Part shown: piece by piece, positions 31,332 through 39,541 of the stretch
Numbering within the stretch: the first letter of the stretch is position 1
Layout: each line of letters begins with the position of its first letter
From: Phycicoccus sp. Soil802
Lineage (GTDB): Bacteria; Actinomycetota; Actinomycetes; Actinomycetales; Dermatophilaceae
Length of the DNA stretch: 64,000 nucleotides
Reading direction: 5' to 3'
NCBI RefSeq assembly: GCF_001429605.1
Contig: NZ_LMSS01000001.1
Location: 557,469-621,468 of the forward strand
The notes under the pieces: model-generated
Seen by the model: the letters and a program-made list of their open reading frames with translations, nothing else
What the model was told of the DNA's origin: nothing
The model's database searches: none
Translations under genes and position numbers: made by a program

Positions 31332-31356
31332 CATTACATAGGTTTCCTATGTAATG
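31332..31356. promoter_or_regulatory. Palindromic operator of the MarR/MFS efflux unit
   Basis: Perfect inverted repeat, arms CATTACATAGG (31332-31342) and CCTATGTAATG (31346-31356) around TTT. It ends 8 nt before the marR start and overlaps a possible -10 (TATGTA, 31348-31353). Size, A+T richness and position are as expected for autoregulation by the adjacent MarR protein. Confidence 0.8.
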
Positions 31357-31364
31357 TGGGAGCC

Positions 31365-31802
31365 ATGACCGATCGCGACGAGCTGGGCAACAGCGTCCTG
31401 CGTTCCGCGGCCCGGCTGACCCGCTGGGCATCGCGCAACGCGTCGTTCGACGTGCCGATGGCCCAGACCCGGCTGCTGGCCCTGGTCGAGGAGCTCGAGC
31501 CGGCCCGCATCAGCACGCTGGCCACCGCCGACCACACCAGCCAGCCGACGATGAGCCTGCAGGTGCAACGGCTCGAGGCGGAGGGCTGGACCGAGCGCGT
31601 GCCCGACCCGGCCGACGCCCGCGCCAGCCTCGTCTCGCTCACCGCCGCCGGGAGCGCGGCGCTCGGACGGGCCCGGCGGGCCCGGCTCGAGGCCCTCTCC
31701 CCCGTGTTCGAGCAGCTCGACGCCGAGGCCATCGCGCGGCTCGAGGTCGCCGTGGCGGCGCTCGACGACCTGCTGGCCCGGGCCGCCAACACCACCTCCT
31801 GA
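31365..31802 (+). CDS. MarR family transcriptional regulator
   Basis: A 145-residue winged-helix repressor. Helix-turn-helix at about 44-70 (ARISTLATADHTSQPTMS), wing with DPADARASLVSLTAAG (the DxRxxxxxLT signature, about 83-96), and dimerisation helices at both ends. It precedes an MFS exporter by 35 bp and has a perfect palindrome just upstream of its start, so it almost certainly represses itself and the exporter, with an unknown phenolic or drug-like inducer. The wing Arg and Asp are intact. Confidence 0.93.
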   Translation: MTDRDELGNSVLRSAARLTRWASRNASFDVPMAQTRLLALVEELEPARISTLATADHTSQPTMSLQVQRLEAEGWTERVPDPADARASLVSLTAAGSAALGRARRARLEALSPVFEQLDAEAIARLEVAVAALDDLLARAANTTS

Positions 31803-31837
31803 GCCCACTCCCCCAGAGAAAGAAGCTTGCACCCACC

Positions 31838-33052
31838 ATGTGGCGCCAACCCAAGACCGTCTGGTCCGTCGCCTTCGCCTGTGTCATCGCGTTCATGGGC
31901 ATCGGCCTCGTCGACCCCATCCTCAAGCCGATCGCCGACGACCTCGGCGCCAGCGCGTCGCAGGTCTCGCTGCTCTTCACCAGCTACATGGCGGTGATGG
32001 GGGTCGCGATGCTGGTGACCGGCTGGGTGTCCAGCCGGACCGGCGCCAAGCGGACCCTCCTGCTGGGGCTCGTGGTCATCATCATCGGCGCGGGCCTGGC
32101 CGGAGCCCAGGACTCGATCGGCGGGATCGTCGCGTTCCGCGCGGTCTGGGGCCTCGGCAACGCGCTGTTCATCGCCACCGCGCTAGCCACCATCGTCAGC
32201 GCCGCCCGCGGCTCGGTGGGCCAGGCGATCGTCCTCTACGAGGCGGCCCTCGGCGTCGGCATCGCGACCGGCCCGCTGCTCGGCGGGTGGCTGGGCGGAC
32301 ACTCGTGGCGCTGGCCGTTCTGGGGCGTCTCCGCCCTGATGGCCGTGGCCCTGGTCGCGATCCTGACCACCCTGCCGGCGACGCCGCCGACCGGCCCCCG
32401 GAGCAGCATCTCGGCACCGCTCAGGGCGCTCTCGCACCGCGGTCTGCTGACCGTCGGGATCACCGCACTGCTCTACAACTTCGGCTTCTTCACCTTGCTC
32501 GCCTTCACGCCCTTCCCGCTCGCCATGGGCGCCCACCAGGTCGGGCTCATCTTCTTCGGCTGGGGCCTGCTGCTCGCGTTCACCTCGGTGGTCGTGGCCC
32601 CACGGCTGCAGCGCCGGTTCGGGACACTGCCCGGCGTGATCGGCGCCCTGGTCGGGTTCGCCCTCATCCTGGCGGCGATGGCCATCGGCACCGACCACAA
32701 GCCGGTGCTGGTCGTCGGGGTGGTCCTCGCGGGTGCCTTCCTCGGCATCAACAACACCCTGATCACCGAGACCGTCATGAAGGTCTCGCCGGTGGAGCGC
32801 GGGGTGGCCTCGGCGGCCTACAGCTTCGTGCGGTTCGGCGGTGGCGCGATCGCCCCGTGGCTGGCCGGCAAGCTCGGCGAACGCTCGGTGCACGTGCCCT
32901 TCTGGGTCGGCTCGGGCGCGGTGCTGCTCGGCGTGGCCGTCCTGGTCACCGCACGACGGGAGATCACCGCCGTCGACCGGGAGCACGTCGACGAGACGGT
33001 CGAGCAGGGGCGGCCGCTCGAGGCCGCGGCGCTCACGGTCGGCGACGCCTGA
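31838..33052 (+). CDS. MFS transporter, probable drug efflux
   Basis: A 404-residue, 12-helix major facilitator of the DHA1-like type. Motif A between helices 2 and 3 reads GWVSSRTGAKRTLL (about 64-77); motif C-like glycine pattern GVGIATGPLLGGWLGG (about 141-156) in helix 5 is the antiporter signature of exporters. The C-terminal 30 residues are hydrophilic. Cotranscribed with marR under the shared operator; the substrate is unknown. A weak AGAAAGAAG lies about 12 nt before the ATG. Confidence 0.9.
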   Translation: MWRQPKTVWSVAFACVIAFMGIGLVDPILKPIADDLGASASQVSLLFTSYMAVMGVAMLVTGWVSSRTGAKRTLLLGLVVIIIGAGLAGAQDSIGGIVAFRAVWGLGNALFIATALATIVSAARGSVGQAIVLYEAALGVGIATGPLLGGWLGGHSWRWPFWGVSALMAVALVAILTTLPATPPTGPRSSISAPLRALSHRGLLTVGITALLYNFGFFTLLAFTPFPLAMGAHQVGLIFFGWGLLLAFTSVVVAPRLQRRFGTLPGVIGALVGFALILAAMAIGTDHKPVLVVGVVLAGAFLGINNTLITETVMKVSPVERGVASAAYSFVRFGGGAIAPWLAGKLGERSVHVPFWVGSGAVLLGVAVLVTARREITAVDREHVDETVEQGRPLEAAALTVGDA

Positions 33053-33068
33053 GTCCGCTGCTTCCCCA

Positions 33069-33074
33069 TAGGCT
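33069..33074 (+). promoter_or_regulatory. Likely -10 element of the HipA-like/DUF3037 pair
   Basis: TAGGCT ends 7 nt before GTG 33082, which supports this start over any upstream frame and an own promoter for the pair. Confidence 0.45.
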
Positions 33075-33081
33075 GGGCATC

Positions 33082-33849
33082 GTGCTCGACCAGGTCACCG
33101 CCACGCGCTACGTCACGCCCCTCAAGGAGGGCGGGTCGCTGCCGGGCATCGTCGAGGCCGACGACCTGGGCACCTACGTGCTGAAGTTCCGTGGCGCCGG
33201 CCAGGGCCCGAAGGTCCTCGTCGCCGAGGTGGTTGTCGGCGAGCTGGCCCGCGCGCTGGGGCTGAGCGTGCCCCGCCTCGCCGTCGTCGACCTCCAGGCC
33301 CCGATCGCCAAGTACGAGGCGGACGAGGAGGTCCAGGACCTCCTCACGGCCAGCATCGGACCGAACCTCGGGATCGACTTCCTCCCCGGCTCGTTCGGCT
33401 ACGACGGCTCCCGGCCGCCGGCACCCGACACCGCCGCCGACATCCTCTGGCTCGACGCGCTCACGGCCAACGTCGACCGCACCTGGAGCAACCCCAACCT
33501 CCTCGTCTGGCACCGCGACCCGTGGCTGATCGACCACGGTGCCGCGCTCTACTTCCACCACGGCTGGCCCAGCCGCGGTGCCGACCCGGAGCGCTTCGCG
33601 GCCCAGCCGTTCGACGCCAGCACGCACGTGCTGCGCGACGTCGCCTCCAGCCCGGCCGCCGCCCACGAGCGGCACGCCCCCGCGCTCACCCGGGAGCTCC
33701 TGACCGAGGTGGTCGCGGGCGTGCCCGAGGTGTGGCTGGAGCAGGCGCCCGGCCTCGACACGGTCGACGCCGTGCGCGCGGCCTACGTCGACCACCTGGT
33801 GGCCCGCGTCGCGCAGCCACAGGCCTGGCTCCCGGGCGAGGCGTCATGA
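33082..33849 (+). CDS. HipA-like kinase-fold protein
   Basis: A 255-residue stand-alone kinase-fold protein of the HipA-related group annotated widely in actinobacteria. Nucleotide lobe: TYVLKFRGAGQGPKVLVAEV (Lys and Glu positions). Catalytic loop: DALTANVDRTWSNPNLL, with the D-x4-N spacing of HipA. Metal Asp: WLIDHGAALYF. It is much shorter than toxin HipA (about 440 residues) and lacks its N-terminal subdomain. The stop overlaps the DUF3037 start as ATGA, so the two are coupled. Whether the pair is a toxin-antitoxin or a housekeeping kinase is open. Confidence 0.82.
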   Translation: MLDQVTATRYVTPLKEGGSLPGIVEADDLGTYVLKFRGAGQGPKVLVAEVVVGELARALGLSVPRLAVVDLQAPIAKYEADEEVQDLLTASIGPNLGIDFLPGSFGYDGSRPPAPDTAADILWLDALTANVDRTWSNPNLLVWHRDPWLIDHGAALYFHHGWPSRGADPERFAAQPFDASTHVLRDVASSPAAAHERHAPALTRELLTEVVAGVPEVWLEQAPGLDTVDAVRAAYVDHLVARVAQPQAWLPGEAS

Positions 33850-34241
33850 CCCGCCACGGCTACCAGTACGTCGTCCTGCGCTGCGTGCCACGCGTGGAGC
33901 GCGAGGAGTTCCTCAACGTCGGCGTGGTGCTCTACAGCCAGTCCGCCGACTTCCTCGAGGCCGCCTACCGCGTCGACGAGGCGCGCCTGCACGCCTTCGC
34001 CCCCCACGTCAGCGTCGAGGACGTGGACCAGGCCCTCGAGACGATCTGCCAGGTATGCCGTGGGGTCACCGGCGGCGGGCTGCCCACCCTCGGCGGGCTG
34101 GGCCGCCGGTTCGGCTGGCTCAGCGCCCCGCGGAGCACCGTCGTGCAGCCCGGGCCGGTGCACGGCGGCCTCACCGAGGACCCGGCCGCAGAGCTGGCCG
34201 AGCTGCTGCGGCGACTCGTCGACCAGGCCCAGCCGTCCTGA
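33846..34241 (+). CDS. DUF3037 domain-containing protein
   Basis: A 131-residue protein of the DUF3037 family, opening with YQYVVLRCVPRVEREEFLNVGVVLY, the most conserved stretch. Function unknown. It is translationally coupled (ATGA overlap) to the HipA-like kinase gene, a pairing that recurs in actinobacteria, so a partner or substrate role is likely. It converges on the rRNA/tRNA methyltransferase gene with 1 bp between stops. Confidence 0.87.
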   Translation: MTRHGYQYVVLRCVPRVEREEFLNVGVVLYSQSADFLEAAYRVDEARLHAFAPHVSVEDVDQALETICQVCRGVTGGGLPTLGGLGRRFGWLSAPRSTVVQPGPVHGGLTEDPAAELAELLRRLVDQAQPS

Positions 34242-34242
34242 C

Positions 34243-35055
34243 CTAGCGCTTCGGGCGCAGCGCCCAGGCGGCCACGGCGCCCGCCGCGGCGACGTTGAGG
34301 GAGTCCACTCCCCCGGCCATCGGGATGGTGACAGTCAGGTCGGCTGCCTCGAGCGTGTGGTGCGACAGCCCGTCGCCCTCCGTGCCGAGCACGAGGGCCA
34401 GTCGCTCCGGTGGGTCAGCAGCCAGCTGGTCGAGGCTCACCGCGTCGTCGGCGAGGGCCAGGGTCGCCACCGTGAACCCGGCGGCCTGCAGCTCGGTGAT
34501 GCCACCCGGCCACGGGTCGATCCGGGTCCACGGGACCTGGAACACGGTGCCCATGGAGACCCGGATCGCCCTGCGGTACAACGGGTCTGCGCACCGCGGA
34601 GTCACGAGCACCGCGTCCACGCCGAGCGCTGCAGCCGAGCGGAACACGGCGCCGACGTTGGTGTGGTCGACGATGTCCTCGAGCACCAGCACCCGACGGG
34701 CGCCGGCCACCAGCTCCCCGACGCCGGGCAGCTCGGGCCGTTGCATCGAGGCCAGCGCGCCCCGGTGCAGGTGGAATCCGGTGAGCTGCTCGATGACGTC
34801 GTGCTCGCCCACGAAGACCGGCACGCCGTCGGCCTCGGCCTCGGCCACGAGGTCGGCGAGGTCGGTCAGCCAGCGCTCCGCCATCAGGTAGCTGCGCGGT
34901 CGGTGCCCGGCTCGCAGCGCCCGGCGGATGACCTTCTCCGACTCGGCGATGTAGAGGCCGCGCTCCGGCTCGGTCCGGCGGCGCAGCGCGACGTCGGTGA
35001 GCGAGACGTAGTCGGCCAGCCGGGGGTCGGCAGGGTCGGTGATGGCGAGGGGCAC
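34243..35055 (-). CDS. TrmH/SpoU family RNA 2'-O-ribose methyltransferase
   Basis: A 270-residue SPOUT-knot methyltransferase acting on tRNA or 23S rRNA. An N-terminal substrate-binding domain (about 10-100, with RGLYIAESEKVIRRAL) is followed by the knot: motif 1 DIVDHTNVGAVFRSAAALG (Asn and Arg), motif 2 LVLGTEGDGLS and motif 3 IPMAGGVDSLNVAAAGAVA. The RNA target is not evident. GTG 35055 is chosen because TAGCCT (35063-35068, minus) ends 7 nt upstream; the longer frame continues under the divergent gene. Confidence 0.92.
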   Translation of the reverse strand: MPLAITDPADPRLADYVSLTDVALRRRTEPERGLYIAESEKVIRRALRAGHRPRSYLMAERWLTDLADLVAEAEADGVPVFVGEHDVIEQLTGFHLHRGALASMQRPELPGVGELVAGARRVLVLEDIVDHTNVGAVFRSAAALGVDAVLVTPRCADPLYRRAIRVSMGTVFQVPWTRIDPWPGGITELQAAGFTVATLALADDAVSLDQLAADPPERLALVLGTEGDGLSHHTLEAADLTVTIPMAGGVDSLNVAAAGAVAAWALRPKR

Positions 35056-35187
35056 GGCGAGCAGGCTAGGCCACCGCCGATTTCCGCGAAAAGCCTGCTG
35101 ACGGCTGGGCCATCGGTCTACCGTTTGCGCAGCACAGCTGCGCCCGATGCAGGGTCGGTGACCGCGGTTGGGACGAGGGGGCTCGCG

Positions 35188-36954
35188 ATGAGTGGACGTG
35201 GAATCTGGGCGCGGCTGGTGACCGGTGCGGTCGTGGTCGCGCCCCTCGCCGTGGTGGCCACCACGGCACCGGCCCTGGCCGCCGCGGAGAGCGAGACGTA
35301 CCTGTCGTACGTCAGCGCCCCCGGCGACTACATCGGGCAGGGTCGGAGCGGCACCCTCGTCGCGCCCACGCAGTTCCGGATCAGCGGCACCGCTGGCTCG
35401 GTCACGGTCTCGGCCGACACCGGGTCGGAGTGGTGGGACGTCACGCTCGCCGCCCCCAAGGGCCAGCAGCTGACGACCGGGTCCTACGAGAACGCCACCC
35501 GCGCGCTGTTCAACAGCACGTCCGGCGGCCTCTCGGTCACGTCGACGGGGCGTGGCTGCAACCAGGTCAATGGTCGCTTCACGATCTTCGCCATCAGTGC
35601 GGACACCGCCGGGCGCATCACCTCCCTCGACGCGACGCTGACCCAGGTCTGCGACAACAGCACCGGAAGCCTGTCCGCCACCGTCAAGTACGCGGCGCCC
35701 TACGTCATCACCCCGGTGCTCACGTCCTCCAACCCCAGCGTCGTGGCCGACCAACCGGTCACGCTGACCGCGAGGACCTCGCCCGGCACGGCCGGGGGTG
35801 TCGTCTTCTACGACGCCACGACCCCCATCGGCCAGGGCTCCTTCGACACCAACGGCACCGCACGACTCACGACGTCCCGGCTCACCCCGGGCACGCACTC
35901 GCTCTACGCGAAGGTCGGGACCCTCACCTCCGCCCGGCTGGTCCAGGAGGTCGCCGTCCCGGACACCTCGCTGTGGTTCGGGAGCCTGGCCGGGGACTAC
36001 ATCGGGCAGGGGGCGTCGGCCAGCTACGTGCCGCCGACAGCCGCCATCACCGCACGAGGCACCGCCGGGCACGCCACCGTCTCGGTGGACTCGCCCGGCA
36101 CCGACCAGTGGTGGACCCTCGACGTCGCGGCGCCCCCGGGCCAGACCTTGCAGGTCGGTTCCTACACCGGCGCGGTGCGGGCCCCGTTCCGTGGGGCAGG
36201 TCAGCCCGGACTGGACTTCTCGGGCACGGGGCGTGGCTGCAACACCCTCACCGGCGACTTCACCGTGAACAGCATCGCGACCGACCCCGCCGGGGCGATC
36301 ACCAGCCTCGACGTGACGTTCCGGCAGTTCTGCGACAACGCCGTCGCCGCGATCTCCGGGCGGGCGCGGTACAACACCGTCGCGGCTGACCCGCGGGTGG
36401 CCTCCACGACCACCGTGACCGGTGGCGCGACCAGTGACGGCGGGGTCGCCCTCACCGCCACCGTGCAGGGCGGGACCGCGGTCCCGACCGGCCAGGTGAC
36501 CTTCCGCGAGGGGTCGACGACGCTCGGGACGGTAGCCCTCGACGGCAGCGGCAAGGCCTACCTCCTCGTCCCCGGGCTACCTCGCGGCAGTCACACCCTC
36601 ACCGGCGACTACGTCGGGAGCGCGACGCTCCTGCCGAGCAGCGGGGCGACGACAGTCGTCGTCCCGGGCGTCGCCACCACGACCTCGACCTCCGTCGCCA
36701 AGACCGGGAAGACCGGCAAGCCCCTGCCCGTGGCGGTCACGGTGACCGCAGCCTCCGGCCCCCGCCCCACGGGCTCCGTGCAGCTCTACGACGGCGCCGA
36801 GCCGGTCGGGACCGCCGCCACCCTCACCGACGGCAAGGCCACGATCGCCTGGACACCGGTCGCCAGGGGCAACCACAGCCTGACGGCGCGCTACCTCGGG
36901 AGCTCCGCGCATGCCGAGTCGGTCTCGGCGGTCACGGTGGTCAAGGTCACCTGA
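35188..36954 (+). CDS. Secreted protein with two copies of an unnamed Cys domain and three Ig-like domains
   Basis: A 588-residue exported protein. Signal peptide at 1-33 (ends APALAAA). Domain order: unnamed domain copy 1 (about 38-166), Ig-like (about 168-258), unnamed copy 2 (about 262-394), Ig-like (about 401-494), Ig-like (about 495-588). Each unnamed copy has GDYIGQG at its start, W near the middle, TGRGCN and QxCDN or QFCDN near its end, so each could hold one disulfide. The Ig units are of the Big_3 type (YLGSSAHAES, YVGSATLLPS). No cell-wall anchor is visible. Probably an adhesin or wall-associated protein; GAGGGGG lies 6 nt upstream of the ATG. Confidence 0.82.
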   Translation: MSGRGIWARLVTGAVVVAPLAVVATTAPALAAAESETYLSYVSAPGDYIGQGRSGTLVAPTQFRISGTAGSVTVSADTGSEWWDVTLAAPKGQQLTTGSYENATRALFNSTSGGLSVTSTGRGCNQVNGRFTIFAISADTAGRITSLDATLTQVCDNSTGSLSATVKYAAPYVITPVLTSSNPSVVADQPVTLTARTSPGTAGGVVFYDATTPIGQGSFDTNGTARLTTSRLTPGTHSLYAKVGTLTSARLVQEVAVPDTSLWFGSLAGDYIGQGASASYVPPTAAITARGTAGHATVSVDSPGTDQWWTLDVAAPPGQTLQVGSYTGAVRAPFRGAGQPGLDFSGTGRGCNTLTGDFTVNSIATDPAGAITSLDVTFRQFCDNAVAAISGRARYNTVAADPRVASTTTVTGGATSDGGVALTATVQGGTAVPTGQVTFREGSTTLGTVALDGSGKAYLLVPGLPRGSHTLTGDYVGSATLLPSSGATTVVVPGVATTTSTSVAKTGKTGKPLPVAVTVTAASGPRPTGSVQLYDGAEPVGTAATLTDGKATIAWTPVARGNHSLTARYLGSSAHAESVSAVTVVKVT

Positions 36955-36978
36955 CCGCAGCGTGGGCGTCGGCAGCCC

Positions 36979-37767
36979 TCAGCTGAACCACACGATCTTG
37001 ATGATCCCGACCACCCCGATGACGACGATGAACCCGCGCAACACCACCGGTGGCAGTCGGCGGCCGACGGTCGAGCCGACCACCCCGCCGAGCAGCGACC
37101 CGACCGCGATGAGCAGGACGACCAGCCAGTCGATCAGCTCGTGGGCGACGACGACGAAGACGAGCGCTGCCACGGTGTTGACGACCAGGGCGAGCACGTT
37201 CTTGTAGCCGTTGAGGCGTTGCAGCGGCTCACTGCTGAGGACGCTGAGGACGCCCATGAGGATGACGCCCTGCGCGGCTCCGAAGTACCCGCCGTACACA
37301 CCGGCCACGAACACCGCCGCCATGAGCAGGACCGTCGTGGCGCCACCGCGGTGAACCGGGTGGACCTCGTCCTCGCCCTCGCGCCGCGCGGCCGCTCGAC
37401 GCTGGATCGCCGGACCGAGGACCACGAGCAGCACCCCGATCGCGATCAGCACGGGGACGATGGCCGCGAAGGCCGAGGCCGGCAGCACGCGCAGCAGGAC
37501 GGCGCCGGTGATGCCACCAGCGAGGGACATCGGAACGAGTCGCCGGATGGCCGGGCCTGCGCCCCCGAGCTCGTGGCGGTACCCCCACGACCCGGTCACG
37601 CCGCCGCCGACCAGTCCGATGTTGTTCGAGATGTTGGCCGTAAGCGGCGGGTAGCCGAAGAACAACAGCGTGGGGAAGGTGATCAGGGTGCCCGAGCCGA
37701 CCACGGTGTTGATGGTCCCCGCCGCGAGCCCCGCGAGGAAGATCCCGAGGGCTTCGAAGACGGACAC
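36979..37767 (-). CDS. TauE/SafE family anion exporter, second copy
   Basis: A 262-residue multi-pass membrane protein of the TauE/SafE family. Half-motifs GTINTVVGSGTLITFPTLL (about 17-35) and GGYFGAAQGVILMG (about 158-171) are intact; a charged cytoplasmic loop (RRAAARREGEDEVHP) separates the halves. Two GTG codons are adjacent at the start; I chose 37767 because TAGGGT (37774-37779, minus) then ends exactly 6 nt upstream, matching other genes here. Only distantly similar to the member at 26114, so not a recent duplicate. Confidence 0.88.
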   Translation of the reverse strand: MSVFEALGIFLAGLAAGTINTVVGSGTLITFPTLLFFGYPPLTANISNNIGLVGGGVTGSWGYRHELGGAGPAIRRLVPMSLAGGITGAVLLRVLPASAFAAIVPVLIAIGVLLVVLGPAIQRRAAARREGEDEVHPVHRGGATTVLLMAAVFVAGVYGGYFGAAQGVILMGVLSVLSSEPLQRLNGYKNVLALVVNTVAALVFVVVAHELIDWLVVLLIAVGSLLGGVVGSTVGRRLPPVVLRGFIVVIGVVGIIKIVWFS

Positions 37768-37806
37768 CACGTCACCCTAGCGACGCCTCTCCCCCGCCCG
37801 GACACA

Positions 37807-37842
37807 GGTGTGCCGCCCGCGCACCTGCGCGGGCGGCATACC
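37807..37842 (-). terminator. 17-bp hairpin after the SPFH gene
   Basis: Stem of 17 bp with one G-T pair and a CC/GG 2-nt loop, right arm TGCGCGGGCGGCATACC (37826-37842). It lies 15 nt past the SPFH stop, whose transcript meets GGTATGCCGC first. No T-tract. Confidence 0.7.
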
Positions 37843-37857
37843 GAGGTGGGGTGGAGG

Positions 37858-39024
37858 TCAGGCCGGCGGCGGCTTGGGGTCCTCGTCGGTCTCCACGGGC
37901 GGGACCGCCGGCGGGGTCGGCGGCTCGAAGTCGGGCACCGCGTCGGCCGGCGGCTGCACCGGCGGCTGGACGCGCCGGACCGGGGCCGCGTGCTCGGTGG
38001 CCTCCTGGCTGGCCTTGCCGGCCAGCCCGCGGGCCTCGGCGAGGGCCTGCATCGGGTCCTCGAGCACCGTCTCGTCGAAGGCGTCGGCGAGCTGGCCGGG
38101 GTCGACCCACTCCTCGTCGCCCCCGTCGTCGGGGCCGTGCGGCTTGTCCGAGGCGCCGAGTGCTCCGCCGATGCCGCGAAGGGCGTCGGTCAGCTCGCTG
38201 GGGATGATCCACATCTTGTTGGAGTCACCGCGCGCGATCTGCGGGAGCACCTGGAGGTACTGGTAGGCCAGCAGCTTCTGGGTGGGCTTGCCGCGGTGGA
38301 TGGCGTCGAAGACCTGCTGGATCGCGCGGGCCTGGCCCTGGGCCTCGAGGATGCGGGCCTGGGCGGAACCCTCGGCGCGCAGGATCTGGCTCTGCTTCTC
38401 ACCCTCGGCGGTGAGGATCGCGGACTGCTTGGTGCCCTCGGCGTAGAGGATCTGGGCACGGCGCTCGCGCTCGGCCTTCATCTGCTTCTCCATCGACTCC
38501 TGCACGGAGTGCGGCGGGTCGATGGCCTTGAGCTCGACGCGGTTCACGCGGATGCCCCACTTGCCGGTGGCCTCGTCGAGGACCCCCCGGAGCTGGGCGT
38601 TGATCTGGTCGCGGCTGGTCAGCGTCTGCTCGAGGTCGAGCGAGCCGATGACGTTGCGCAAGGTGGTGACCGTGAGCTGCTCGATGCCCTGGATGAAGTT
38701 GGCGATCTCGTACACGGCCGACTTGGCGTCGATGACCGAGTAGTAGATGACCGTGTCGATGTTGACCACCAGGTTGTCGCTGGTGATCACGGGCTGGGGC
38801 GGGAAGGACACGACCTGCTCCCGCAGGTCGACGTTCGCGCGCACCTTGTCGACGAAGGGCACCAGGAAGTGGATGCCTCCCTCGAGGGTGCGCGCGTAGC
38901 GTCCCAGCCGCTCGATGATCAGGGCAGTCTGCTGGGGCACGATGCGGACCGTGCGGAAGAGCACGATCAGCGCAAAGGCGACCAGGATCAGCAGGACGAT
39001 GAAGCCTGCTCCGATGCCGTCCAC
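37858..39024 (-). CDS. SPFH/band 7 membrane protein (stomatin-like)
   Basis: A 388-residue membrane scaffold of the stomatin/flotillin group. One N-terminal membrane helix (about 5-23), then the SPFH domain (about 25-190: IVPQQTALIIERLGRYARTL and NVVVTTLRNVIGSL-like stretches), a helical region rich in AEG repeats (about 195-245), and a Pro-rich acidic tail (about 300-388). Such proteins organise membrane microdomains and work with NfeD partners. GGAG lies 6 nt before GTG 39024. The nfeD-type gene ends 2 nt upstream, so the pair is an operon. Confidence 0.92.
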   Translation of the reverse strand: MDGIGAGFIVLLILVAFALIVLFRTVRIVPQQTALIIERLGRYARTLEGGIHFLVPFVDKVRANVDLREQVVSFPPQPVITSDNLVVNIDTVIYYSVIDAKSAVYEIANFIQGIEQLTVTTLRNVIGSLDLEQTLTSRDQINAQLRGVLDEATGKWGIRVNRVELKAIDPPHSVQESMEKQMKAERERRAQILYAEGTKQSAILTAEGEKQSQILRAEGSAQARILEAQGQARAIQQVFDAIHRGKPTQKLLAYQYLQVLPQIARGDSNKMWIIPSELTDALRGIGGALGASDKPHGPDDGGDEEWVDPGQLADAFDETVLEDPMQALAEARGLAGKASQEATEHAAPVRRVQPPVQPPADAVPDFEPPTPPAVPPVETDEDPKPPPA

Positions 39025-39026
39025 GT

Positions 39027-39494
39027 CTACTCCGTTTTCTGACCCGCCGTGACGCCGGTGACGATCACGGTGGCCCCCTCGATTGATACAACCCGGACCT
39101 CTTGGCCGGGCTGGCATGTGGCATCCCCCTGCGGGGTGCGGGCGGACCAGGTCTCGCCGCCCACCTTCACGCGACCGTCGGTCGCGGTGACGGCTTGCAG
39201 CACGCGGCCGCTGCGGCCCACGAGCCCGTGGGCTCCGATGCCGTGGCTCGCCTCGGCCACCATGAACTTGCGGGTGATGACCGGCCGCACCAGGAGGAGC
39301 AGCAGACCGGCCACGACGACGGCGACCACGACCTGGGCCGGGAAGGGCACCCCGACCGCGGAGGCCGCGGCGCCGGCCGCGGCACCGCCGGCCAGCATGA
39401 GGAACACGAAGTCGACGGTGGCAGCCTCGATGGCCGCCAGGATCAGTGCCAGACCGAGCCATGCCAGCCACGGGTTGTCCGCGAACCAGTCCAT
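39027..39494 (-). CDS. NfeD family membrane protein
   Basis: A 155-residue short-form NfeD: three or four membrane segments (about 10-30, 33-52, 55-80) followed by a C-terminal OB-fold domain (about 95-150: GLVGRSGRVLQAVTATDGRVKVGGETWSA). It lacks the ClpP-like protease domain of long NfeD. These proteins accompany stomatins in membrane quality control. ATG 39494 has GGAGGGG upstream at about 5 nt. Directly precedes the SPFH gene with a 2-nt gap. Confidence 0.92.
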   Translation of the reverse strand: MDWFADNPWLAWLGLALILAAIEAATVDFVFLMLAGGAAAGAAASAVGVPFPAQVVVAVVVAGLLLLLVRPVITRKFMVAEASHGIGAHGLVGRSGRVLQAVTATDGRVKVGGETWSARTPQGDATCQPGQEVRVVSIEGATVIVTGVTAGQKTE

Positions 39495-39541
39495 GACACC
39501 CCTCCCTCTCAGCAGTTCCACCACTCAGTGGTCCAGCAACT

